From: an uncultured Collinsella sp.
GTDB taxonomy: Bacteria > Actinomycetota > Coriobacteriia > Coriobacteriales > Coriobacteriaceae
Assembly: GCA_900551655.1 (NCBI GenBank)
Contig: URWM01000134.1
Location: forward strand, 1-5,080
Direction of reading: 5' to 3'
Length of the DNA stretch: 5,080 nucleotides
The translations under genes were made by a program, and so were the position numbers. The notes below the pieces were generated by a model that did no database searches, was not told where the DNA came from, and saw only the letters and a list, made by a program, of their open reading frames with translations. Of this stretch, positions 1-5,080 are shown piece by piece (within the stretch, counting starts at the first letter, position 1; each line of letters opens with the position of its first letter).

Positions 1-32
1 CGTCGGCAGCGTCAGATGTGTATAAGAGACAG
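1..32 (+). other. Nextera sequencing adapter remnant (artefact)
   Basis: The first 32 bases match the Illumina Nextera read-1 adapter lacking its first T. They end in the 19-base Tn5 mosaic end AGATGTGTATAAGAGACAG at 14-32. Genomic sequence starts at 33. This is library-preparation sequence left at a contig end, not a natural transposon: no transposase or second end is present. Any reading frame that runs into it, such as the clpX frame, acquires a false tail and false stop codon. Confidence 0.97.
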
Positions 33-275
33 GGATGCAGCCTGGCCGTGGTCGTTGAGGAAGCCCGGCAGCTTGCCGTTGCGGGCGGCGTCCATAAAGT
101 CCGAAGCCAGCGACTCCTCAAGGATCTCGGAGCAGGCGGCGACGCACTCGTCACAGATAAAGATGTTGGTCGGGCCCTTTACGAGACGACGAACCTGGCC
201 CTGCTCTTTTCCGCAGAAGGAGCAACGGATGGGGTTGCCGTTCTCGTCAAAGCTGTCCTGCATGTTACCTGCCAT
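33..275 (-). CDS. clpX: ATP-dependent Clp protease ATP-binding subunit ClpX, N-terminal fragment
   Basis: ClpX is the AAA+ unfoldase that recognises substrates and threads them into ClpP in the cytoplasm. Only the first 81 residues are present, about a fifth of the usual 410-430. They contain the N-terminal C4 zinc-binding domain, which dimerises and binds adaptors and substrates: Cys18, Cys21, Cys41 and Cys44 in a C-x2-C-x19-C-x2-C pattern, including RCSFCGKEQ and IFICDECV. The Walker motifs and IGF loop would lie beyond the contig edge. The reading frame continues into the adapter as LSLIHI-stop, which is not real protein. The ATG lies one base after the clpP stop, with AAGGA eight bases upstream inside clpP, so coupled translation is likely. 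A second Met at residue 5 is an alternative start with weaker spacing. The truncation is an assembly effect, not evidence of a pseudogene. Confidence 0.95.
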
Positions 276-276
276 C

Positions 277-897
277 CTAGGCGTCCTTCGCGGCGAGATC
301 GCGCGAGGTGACGATACGGTCGATCAGGCCGTAGTCGAGGGCCTCGGCAGCGGTCAGGTAGTTGTCGCGCTCGGTGTCGGCCTGGACCTTCTCGATCGGC
401 TGGCCCGAGGCATCGGACAGGATCTGGTTGAGCTCGCGGCGGGTCTTCTTGATCTCCTCGGCCACGATCTCGATCTCGGTCTGCTGGCCCTGGGCACCGC
501 CGCTGGGCTGGTGAATCATGACCTTGGAGTGCGGCAGGCAGAAGCGCTTGCCCTTGGCGCCGGCCGAAAGCAGCACGGCGGCCATAGACGCGGCCATACC
601 GACGCAAATGGTGGAGACCTGCGGCTTAATGAAGTTCATGGTGTCCAGAATCGCCAGACCGGAATAGACCTCGCCGCCGGGCGAATTGATATAGAGCGAG
701 ATATCCTTCTCGGCATCCTGGCTCTCAAGATGCAGCAGCTGGGCAACGACCAGGTTGGCGCTGACGGAGTTGATCTCCTCGCCCAAGAAGATGATGCGGT
801 CGTTGAGCAGGCGCGAATAGATATCGTAGCTGCGCTCGCCGCGCGGTGTCTGCTCGATAACGTATGGCACGAGGGCGGAATCGAACTTAGCGATCAT
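277..897 (-). CDS. clpP: ATP-dependent Clp protease proteolytic subunit ClpP
   Basis: ClpP is the serine peptidase that forms a double-heptamer chamber and degrades proteins delivered by ClpX or ClpC-type unfoldases. The protein is complete at 206 residues from the chosen start, normal for the family. The catalytic triad is visible: Ser104 in GMAASMAA, His129 in MIHQPSGG and Asp178 in TERDNYL. INSPGG, the oxyanion-hole region, lies near residues 71-76. The mature N terminus probably begins near [15 protein letters not shown], so any propeptide is about ten residues. I chose the ATG at 897 because GGAG lies six bases before it. An in-frame ATG at 909 would add MEMR but has only a weak ribosome-binding site, and an ATG at 903 is poorly spaced. 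The gene follows tig after about 160 bases and abuts clpX. Identity is certain; only the start is open. Confidence 0.97.
   Translation of the reverse strand: MIAKFDSALVPYVIEQTPRGERSYDIYSRLLNDRIIFLGEEINSVSANLVVAQLLHLESQDAEKDISLYINSPGGEVYSGLAILDTMNFIKPQVSTICVGMAASMAAVLLSAGAKGKRFCLPHSKVMIHQPSGGAQGQQTEIEIVAEEIKKTRRELNQILSDASGQPIEKVQADTERDNYLTAAEALDYGLIDRIVTSRDLAAKDA
284..288 (-). promoter_or_regulatory. Ribosome-binding site of clpX inside clpP
   Basis: AAGGA on the minus strand lies within the last codons of clpP, eight bases before the clpX ATG. It supports the first Met as the clpX start and implies ribosomes finishing clpP can reinitiate on clpX. Confidence 0.7.
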
Positions 898-903
898 ACG
901 CAT

Positions 904-907
904 CTCC
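904..907 (-). promoter_or_regulatory. Ribosome-binding site deciding the clpP start
   Basis: GGAG on the minus strand ends six bases before the ATG at 897. It overlaps an upstream in-frame ATG at 909, so both cannot be used at the same time. The motif favours the 897 start, giving [10 protein letters not shown] as the N terminus. Confidence 0.6.
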
Positions 908-942
908 ATTTCTCTTACGGACCAATAATGGTTCTAGACAAA

Positions 943-983
943 CGTACGGTGCCCGCATGCTATGCATTGGCTGGCACCGTACG
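943..983 (-). terminator. Hairpin between tig and clpP: possible terminator or attenuator
   Basis: A perfect 11-bp inverted repeat, CGTACGGTGCC (943-953) and GGCACCGTACG (973-983), has a 19-base loop. Read on the minus strand the stem is followed by TTTGTCT, a short U-rich tract, so it may end part of the tig transcript or attenuate readthrough into clpP. The loop itself contains GCAT-GCT-ATGC. The U tract is interrupted and the loop is long, so termination may be inefficient. If clpP has a promoter near 1002-1007, the hairpin would instead lie in the clpP 5' leader. The palindromic stem could also be a protein-binding operator. Confidence 0.5.
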
Positions 984-988
984 AAGCA

Positions 989-1041
989 ACCGGATAACCG
1001 GTGTATAACTTTACCCCATCACGGGCGCACGAATGCGCTCG
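989..1041 (-). other. Short hairpins after tig, possible clpP promoter region
   Basis: Two further inverted repeats lie between the tig stop and the main hairpin. One is ACCGG-ATAA-CCGGT (989-1002). The other is 1022-1041, which on the minus strand reads CGAGCGCA-TTCG-TGCGCCCG with one A-C mismatch and a UUCG-type loop. The second begins 18 bases after the tig stop but has no U tract, so it is not a convincing terminator. TATACA on the minus strand (1002-1007) resembles a -10 box but I find no good -35 at normal spacing. I do not see a convincing CtsR, HAIR or ClgR operator here. Confidence 0.3.
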
Positions 1042-1059
1042 CGGGCAAGGTGGCGAGAA

Positions 1060-2358
1060 TTACTCGGCGTCCTTGGCGGTCTCGTCGACCTCGGTCACCT
1101 TGGCGTTCTCGACCAGGTGGTCGACGGCCTTGGAGCGACGGATGGACTCGCGGACGGCAGGCATGCGGCCATCGGCGATGAACTCGGCCTTGGAAGCCTC
1201 GACGTCCTTGACGCCGGCCTTCTCGAACTCGGCGTTGATGTCGTCCTCGGTGACCTCGATCTTGAGCTCACGGGCGAGGGCGTCGAGAGCCAGGGACTCA
1301 CGGGCAACGTCGTTGGCCTGCTTGTGCAGGTCGCCGATGAACTGCTCCATGGTCAGGCCGGAAGCGGGCAGCCAGGTGTCCAGCGTCATGCCGCGGGCAG
1401 CGAGGTTGGACAGGAAGTTCTGGCCGAGCTCCTCAAAGACGGACTGCTCGTAGTCGGCGTCCATCTCGTCGAGCTGCAGGCGCTCGGCGAGAGCGGAGAC
1501 GCAACGGTTCTCCTTCTCGGCCGGGAGGCGGGAAGCCTTGTCCTGCTCGATCTCGAGCTTGATGGCGTCGCGCATAGCGTCGATGCTGTCGAAGCCAAAG
1601 TCGGACTTGACGAGCTCGTCGGTGAGCTCGGGGGTGTTGCGGACCTTGATGCCCTTGACGGTGACCTCGACGGTGTGGGTCTCGGCCTCCTCGCCCTCCT
1701 CGGCCTCGTCGGTCCAGGTGACGGTCTTGACGTCGTCAACGTTGGCACCGATCAGGGCCTCGTTGAACTCCTTGGGGTTGCTGTCGCTACCGGCGATGAG
1801 CATGCGGCCCTCGGCAGCGAAGTTGTCGGCGTTCTCGACGGCCTTGAGGTCGACAGTGACGTAGTCCTCGGCCTCGACGGCGCGGCCCTCGACGTCCTCG
1901 AAGGTAGCGCGGTAGTTGAGGAGCATCTCGACCTGGTTGTTGATCTCGGACTCGGTGACCTCCGCGGGAGGCATCTCGATCTCGACGGCGTCGAAGGAGG
2001 AGAGCTCAGCGGCAGGACGCAGGGAGAACTCGACGGTGTAGGTGTAGTCCTCGTGATCCTTGGCGAGGTCGAGCTCCTTGTAGTCACCGTTCTTGGTGGG
2101 GACGATGTCCAGCTCGTTGAGGACGGCGGGCTCGTTGGCGGCGATCAGGTCGTTGGTGGCCTGAGCGAGGGTAGCCTCGGCGCCAAGAGCAGAGTCGATG
2201 ACCGGACGGGGAGCCTTGCCGGCGCGGAAGCCCGGGAAGCGGTACTTCTTGGCGGTGTCCTTGTAGGCCTTCTTGATCGCGGCGTCGACGTCGGCGGCCG
2301 GGATGGTGACCGTAGCGGTGAGCTTGGCGTCCTTGACGTCAGAAGCGGTGATGTTCAA
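1060..2358 (-). CDS. tig: Trigger factor, ribosome-associated chaperone
   Basis: Trigger factor binds ribosomal protein L23 at the tunnel exit and shields nascent chains. From the TTG start the protein has 432 residues, typical for the family. The N-terminal ribosome-binding domain (about 1-115) carries the signature GFRAGKAP at residues 43-50, the same numbering as GFRKGKVP in E. coli. A middle FKBP-like domain (about 150-245) follows, then the helical C-terminal chaperone domain from about PELTDELVKSDFG onward. The FKBP part is divergent: where E. coli has GQGRMIPGFEDGI this protein has GSDSNPKEFNEALI, so prolyl isomerase activity may be weak. The C terminus is acidic (VDETAKDAE). I chose TTG because AGGAGG lies six bases upstream; ATG at 2373 or 2415 and GTG at 2361 are alternatives with poorer sites. 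It precedes clpP and clpX, the conserved quality-control cluster. Confidence 0.96.
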   Translation of the reverse strand: MNITASDVKDAKLTATVTIPAADVDAAIKKAYKDTAKKYRFPGFRAGKAPRPVIDSALGAEATLAQATNDLIAANEPAVLNELDIVPTKNGDYKELDLAKDHEDYTYTVEFSLRPAAELSSFDAVEIEMPPAEVTESEINNQVEMLLNYRATFEDVEGRAVEAEDYVTVDLKAVENADNFAAEGRMLIAGSDSNPKEFNEALIGANVDDVKTVTWTDEAEEGEEAETHTVEVTVKGIKVRNTPELTDELVKSDFGFDSIDAMRDAIKLEIEQDKASRLPAEKENRCVSALAERLQLDEMDADYEQSVFEELGQNFLSNLAARGMTLDTWLPASGLTMEQFIGDLHKQANDVARESLALDALARELKIEVTEDDINAEFEKAGVKDVEASKAEFIADGRMPAVRESIRRSKAVDHLVENAKVTEVDETAKDAE

Positions 2359-2364
2359 CACGTT

Positions 2365-2370
2365 CCTCCT
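2365..2370 (-). promoter_or_regulatory. Consensus Shine-Dalgarno AGGAGG deciding the tig start
   Basis: A perfect AGGAGG on the minus strand sits immediately after an in-frame ATG (2373), so that ATG would translate the Shine-Dalgarno itself as Arg-Arg. Spacing is six bases to TTG (2358) and three to GTG (2361), favouring TTG. The upstream ATG codons have no comparable site before them. Confidence 0.7.
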
Positions 2371-2421
2371 CATACTGCCCAGCTTATCTGAGGTGCTGGT
2401 ACCTTTATGCAACAAAGTGTC

Positions 2422-2441
2422 GCGACGGCCAGGGCCGACGC
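2422..2441 (-). terminator. Possible weak terminator after tRNA-Leu
   Basis: On the minus strand GCGTCGGC-CCTG-GCCGTCGC forms an 8-bp stem with one T-T mismatch, starting nine bases after the tRNA CCA end. It is followed after five bases by TTTGTT. The U tract is short and displaced, so some readthrough into tig is possible. I found no strong tig promoter in 2374-2421; GATAAG at about 2385-2390 with TTGCAT 18 bases upstream is only a weak candidate. Confidence 0.35.
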
Positions 2442-2449
2442 AGGTGCGT

Positions 2450-2533
2450 TGGTGCGGGCGAAAGGACTCGAACCTTCACGGGAATCCCACCAGAACCTAA
2501 ATCTGGCGCGTCTACCAATTCCGCCACGCCCGC
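2450..2533 (-). tRNA. tRNA-Leu (anticodon UAG)
   Basis: The minus strand folds as a class II tRNA. The 7-bp acceptor stem GCGGGCG (2527-2533) pairs with CGCCCGC (2454-2460), with discriminator A and an encoded CCA (2450-2452). The D-arm region has GGCGGAATTGGTAGACGC. The anticodon stem CCAGA/TCTGG encloses the loop TTTAGGT, giving anticodon UAG, which reads CUA and probably other CUN leucine codons. The long variable arm GGGATTCCC and the T-loop GGTTCGAGTCC are as expected for tRNA-Leu. It stands alone, upstream of tig in the same orientation. No intron or disrupted stem is seen. Confidence 0.97.
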
Positions 2534-2552
2534 ATGAGCGCACAGACTAGGA

Positions 2553-2561
2553 ATGATAGCA
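2553..2561 (-). promoter_or_regulatory. Possible extended -10 promoter for tRNA-Leu
   Basis: The minus strand reads TGCTATCAT, an extended -10 box (TGn plus TATCAT), ending 19 bases before the mature tRNA 5' end. No good -35 hexamer lies 16-18 bases upstream; TTGCCG is present but only 11 bases away. Position and the TG extension support it; sequence match alone is modest. Confidence 0.35.
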
Positions 2562-2655
2562 GATACGAACGGCAAGCGCACGCATACCTTTTACAGGCTC
2601 ACGACCTCACCACGAGTGACGTTACGACAAGCAAGTGGTGGGACAAAAATGTCGC

Positions 2656-2952
2656 CGGAAAGCGTGACCCAGTTTCAGACCTCAGAATGGGTCGCAGTTT
2701 CTCGCTAGAGTACCAGTTGGGAAACCATGTCCCAGTTTGAGCGGGTATTCTGGGTCGTAGCTTCCGCTCGAGGCCTCAATCGGAAGCTGTGTCCCGCTTT
2801 GACGCCTCGGAATGGGGCGCAATTTCCGCTATAGCCATCAACCGGAAACTGCAACCCGTTTTGAGACCCTATTCTGGGTCGCACTTTCCGCCAAGGGCCC
2901 CAAACGGAAACTGCAGCCCACAATTCGGTCGAAAAGTGGGCTGCAGTTTCCC
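2656..2952. repeat. Tandem array of alternating inverted repeats, 62-bp period
   Basis: This fills most of the gene-free gap 2534-2987. Forward arms resembling GGGTCGCAGTTTCCG alternate with reverse-complement arms resembling CGGAAACTGCGACCC. Forward arms: 2689-2704 (one extra base), 2752-2766, 2814-2828, 2876-2890, 2938-2952. Reverse arms: 2656-2670, 2719-2733, 2781-2795, 2843-2857, 2905-2919. Forward-to-reverse spacers are 14 bases and reverse-to-forward spacers 18, so the unit is 15+14+15+18 = 62. Arm copies differ at several positions but spacing is held almost exactly. Since 62 is not a multiple of three, the array cannot repeat in one reading frame and is probably non-coding. Either neighbouring arm can pair, giving a chain of hairpins on RNA or DNA. 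The left edge decays before 2656: no forward arm is recognisable at the expected 2627-2641. I know no named family for it. Confidence 0.85.
2906..2951 (-). terminator. Perfect 16-bp hairpin at array end, possible dehydrogenase terminator
   Basis: GGAAACTGCAGCCCAC (2906-2921) and GTGGGCTGCAGTTTCC (2936-2951) are exact reverse complements around a 14-base loop, itself containing TTCG/CGAA. On the minus strand the hairpin begins 36 bases after the dehydrogenase stop and is followed by GTTTG. It is the only exact pair in the array, consistent with a selected role as a transcription terminator or 3' stabiliser. The U tract is short, so intrinsic termination is not assured. Confidence 0.5.
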
Positions 2953-2987
2953 CGGTTAGGTAAAGAGCGGCGACAGCGGCTCCTCGC

Positions 2988-5080
2988 CTATTCCCCCAGC
3001 AGGGCCTTCTCGGGCGTGATCGGCAGCGAGCGAACCTGGTGGCCGGTGGCGTGTGCCACGGCCGAGGCCACGGCGGCGAGCGGCGTGTTGATGACGACCT
3101 CGCCGATCGACTTGGCGCCAAACGGGCCCGTCGGCTCGTAACTCGGCTCAAAGGCCACGCGAATGCTGCCGATATCCAGGCGCGTGGGCAGCTTGTAGCT
3201 CATAAAGTTGCCGGTGCGCAGGCGACCGCGGTCGTCGTGCTCAACGATCTCGTAGAGCGCGTGACCGATGCCCTGGGCAATGCCGCCCTCGGCCTGGACG
3301 CGCGCGAGCGCCTCGTTGATCACGGTGCCGCAGTCAACGGCCGCGGCGTAATCCACCACGGTCACCTTGCCGGTGGCCTTGTCAACCTCGACCTCGGCAA
3401 TGCCGGCCATAAACGGCGGAGGCGAAACGGGCAGGCAGGCAGAGGCATGCGAGGTCAGTGCGTCGCCGCCCGCGATGTTCTTGACGCACAGGTTGGCAAA
3501 GTCGCGCAGCGTGAGGTAGCGGTTCTGCTCGCGCGCGGCACGCTCGTCGGACAGGCGCACGTACTGACCATCAAAGACCACATCGGCGGCGTCCACGTCC
3601 CACATCTGGGCGGCCTTGGCGCAGATCTTCTCGCGCAGCTCGGTCGCGGCATTCTTGGCTGCAAGGCCCGTCACGTACGTACCCGAGCTCGCGTACGAGC
3701 CGGCGTCGAACGGCGACACGTCGGTGTCCACGCCGCGCACCACGATCTGTGAGCTCTCCACGCCCAGCTCCTCGGCGGCAATCTGCGCCAGGATCGTATC
3801 GACGCCCATGCCGTTATCGGTGGCGCCGGTGCCGATGGTAATAAAGCCGTCCTCTTCCAGGCGCATGTCGATGCCGGCGATATCCACGTTGGAAATGCCC
3901 GAGCCCTGCATGGTGAGCGCACAGCCCAGGGCACGCACGCGGTCGCCCAGGTCAACGGCCAGCGGCTTGTCGCGCCAGCCGATCATGTCCATCGCACGCA
4001 GCAGGCAGCGGTCGAGCGCGCAGGCGTTGAGCTTCTCGTTGTAGTACTGCGGCATGACCTCGCCCTCGCGCACAATGTTCTTAAGGCGCAGGTCGGCGGG
4101 ATCCATGTGCAGCATGTCGGCGAGCTCGTTGACGGCGCTTTCCACGGCAAACTGGCCCTGGGTGGCACCGTAGCCGCGATACGCGCCGCCGCGGTTGGTG
4201 TTGGTGTAGACCGCGTCCCACCTAAAGCGGCTCGCCTTCACATGGTTGTAGATCGGAAGGCTCTTGTGTCCCGAGAGGCCGATCGTCGTGGTGGCATGTT
4301 CGCCGTACGCGCCGGCGTTGGACAACGTGTGCAGGTCGATAGCCGTGATGGTGCCGTCGTTCATGGCGCCCAGCTTGACGGTCATCTGCATCTGGTGACG
4401 CGAGTTGCCCGCGGTGATGGTCTCCTCGCGGGTGTAGCAGCAATAGCTCGGACGGCCGGTCTGCTGGGTCACGAACGCCACGAAGATCTCGCAGCAGCCC
4501 GTCTGCTTGGAGCCAAAGCCACCACCGATGCGCGGCTTAATAACCTGCACCTGCGACTGCGGGATATCGAGCGACTGCGCGACCATGCGGCGCACGTGGA
4601 AGGGCACCTGCGTCGAGGTGGTCACCGAGATACGCCCGAACGCGTCGGTTGTCGCGAAGGCACGGAAGGTCTCCATGGGCGCGGTCTGCGTGGCCTGGCT
4701 GGTGTAGGTGCGCTCAAAGACGATGTCGCTCTGGGCGAAGGCCTCGTCCAAGTCGCCAAAATCGCTGGTACCGCTGCACACCAGGTTGCGAGCAACGTCG
4801 CCGCCCTGCGGGAACATAAAGGTCACGTCGCCCTCGGGGTGGACCACGATGTCGTTATCGAGTGCCTGGGTAAAGTCGAGCAGCGGCTCGAGCACCTCGT
4901 AGTCGACCTTGATGAGCTTGAGCGCCTTGTCGGCGGCCTCCTCGGTCTCGGCGGCGACGATCGCCACCTCCTCATTTTGGTAACGGACGAGGTTCTCGAG
5001 AATTAGGCGGTCGTAGGGACTCGGCTGCGGATAGCTCTGGCCAGCGATGGTAAAGCGGCGCTTGGGCACGTCCTCGTAGG
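2988..5080 (-). CDS. Xanthine dehydrogenase family molybdopterin-binding subunit (5' end missing)
   Basis: This is the large catalytic subunit of a molybdenum hydroxylase, which oxidises purines, related N-heterocycles or aldehydes using water and passes electrons to Fe-S and FAD subunits. The frame is open to the window edge; 696 residues are visible, beginning YEDVPKRRFTIAG, so perhaps 60-90 are missing. Numbering from the GTG-encoded residue at 5069: end of the N-terminal a/b hammerhead-type domain (about 1-60), APMETFRAF (130-138), cofactor motif GGGFGSK (182-188), GGAYRGYGATQG with Arg298, GTGATDNGMGVDT (413-425), SYASSGTYVTG (458-468), and GAKSIGE with the probable catalytic Glu657. The protein ends normally at KALLGE-stop. 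It resembles XdhA-type subunits of anaerobes, but the substrate cannot be read from sequence, so I give no symbol. Fe-S and FAD partners are not downstream and should lie upstream. The GTG at 5069 is internal, not a start. Confidence 0.92.
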   Translation of the reverse strand, partial: YEDVPKRRFTIAGQSYPQPSPYDRLILENLVRYQNEEVAIVAAETEEAADKALKLIKVDYEVLEPLLDFTQALDNDIVVHPEGDVTFMFPQGGDVARNLVCSGTSDFGDLDEAFAQSDIVFERTYTSQATQTAPMETFRAFATTDAFGRISVTTSTQVPFHVRRMVAQSLDIPQSQVQVIKPRIGGGFGSKQTGCCEIFVAFVTQQTGRPSYCCYTREETITAGNSRHQMQMTVKLGAMNDGTITAIDLHTLSNAGAYGEHATTTIGLSGHKSLPIYNHVKASRFRWDAVYTNTNRGGAYRGYGATQGQFAVESAVNELADMLHMDPADLRLKNIVREGEVMPQYYNEKLNACALDRCLLRAMDMIGWRDKPLAVDLGDRVRALGCALTMQGSGISNVDIAGIDMRLEEDGFITIGTGATDNGMGVDTILAQIAAEELGVESSQIVVRGVDTDVSPFDAGSYASSGTYVTGLAAKNAATELREKICAKAAQMWDVDAADVVFDGQYVRLSDERAAREQNRYLTLRDFANLCVKNIAGGDALTSHASACLPVSPPPFMAGIAEVEVDKATGKVTVVDYAAAVDCGTVINEALARVQAEGGIAQGIGHALYEIVEHDDRGRLRTGNFMSYKLPTRLDIGSIRVAFEPSYEPTGPFGAKSIGEVVINTPLAAVASAVAHATGHQVRSLPITPEKALLGE

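Noticed and set aside
14..32. Natural Tn5-like transposon end
   Set aside because: The exact hyperactive mosaic end preceded by the Nextera primer sequence is a library artefact.
16..1008. Plus-strand frame of 330 codons across clpX and clpP
   Set aside because: It starts inside the adapter and runs antisense to two well-recognised genes; no family resemblance.
1033..2391. Long open frame of 452 codons on the plus strand opposite tig
   Set aside because: Its protein is a low-complexity Leu/Val/Gly/Asp-rich mirror of tig codons, as expected from GC-rich third positions; tig itself has clear family motifs.
2450..2533. tRNA-Leu as an integration site for a mobile element
   Set aside because: No integrase, no direct repeat of the tRNA 3' end was found within the window, and flanking genes are not mobile.
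2642..2653. GACA-AAAA-TGTC palindrome beside the array as an operator
   Set aside because: Only a 4-bp stem, single copy, not near a plausible promoter; could be chance.
2656..2952. CRISPR array
   Set aside because: Arms alternate in orientation, copies are degenerate, spacers are only 14 or 18 bases and partly conserved, and no cas gene is nearby.
2534..3151. Small open frames on both strands through the repeat array
   Set aside because: The 62-bp period breaks frame at each unit, some run into the dehydrogenase antisense, and none has a convincing ribosome-binding site or family pattern.
4107..5006. Plus-strand frame of 299 codons opposite the dehydrogenase
   Set aside because: Antisense shadow with His/Arg/Val/Gly bias and no motifs.

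Overview
This is a GC-rich bacterial contig end with every recognisable gene on the minus strand. In the direction of transcription the order is: a molybdenum hydroxylase large subunit (xanthine dehydrogenase family, 5' end outside the window), a non-coding gap filled by a tandem array of inverted repeats, tRNA-Leu(UAG), trigger factor (tig), clpP, and the first 81 codons of clpX. Protein style, base composition and the tig-clpP-clpX order suggest an anaerobic gut actinobacterium of the class Coriobacteriia, with Collinsella as my best guess. This is inferred from memory of such proteins, not from a search.

Region by region (plus coordinates): 1-32 is a Nextera transposase adapter, not genome, and it truncates clpX artificially. 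33-275 is clpX and 277-897 is clpP, separated by one base and so probably translationally coupled. 898-1059 is a leader or intergenic stretch with three short hairpins, the largest a possible attenuator between tig and clpP. 1060-2358 is tig, probably starting at a TTG placed by a perfect AGGAGG. 2450-2533 is tRNA-Leu with encoded CCA. 2534-2987 holds no gene: it has a possible tRNA promoter next to the tRNA, then 2656-2952 is a degenerate 62-bp-period array of alternating forward and reverse arms able to fold into a chain of hairpins. The end of the array nearest the dehydrogenase is a perfect 16-bp inverted repeat that may terminate its transcript. 2988-5080 is the dehydrogenase subunit.

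Functionally, tig, clpP and clpX form the usual protein quality-control cluster: trigger factor receives nascent chains at the ribosome, and ClpX unfolds tagged or damaged proteins into the ClpP chamber. The dehydrogenase is a separate metabolic unit. Its Fe-S and FAD partner subunits are not downstream, so they must lie upstream of this window or elsewhere. The genes are ordinary; the least explained item is the hairpin array at 2656-2952.
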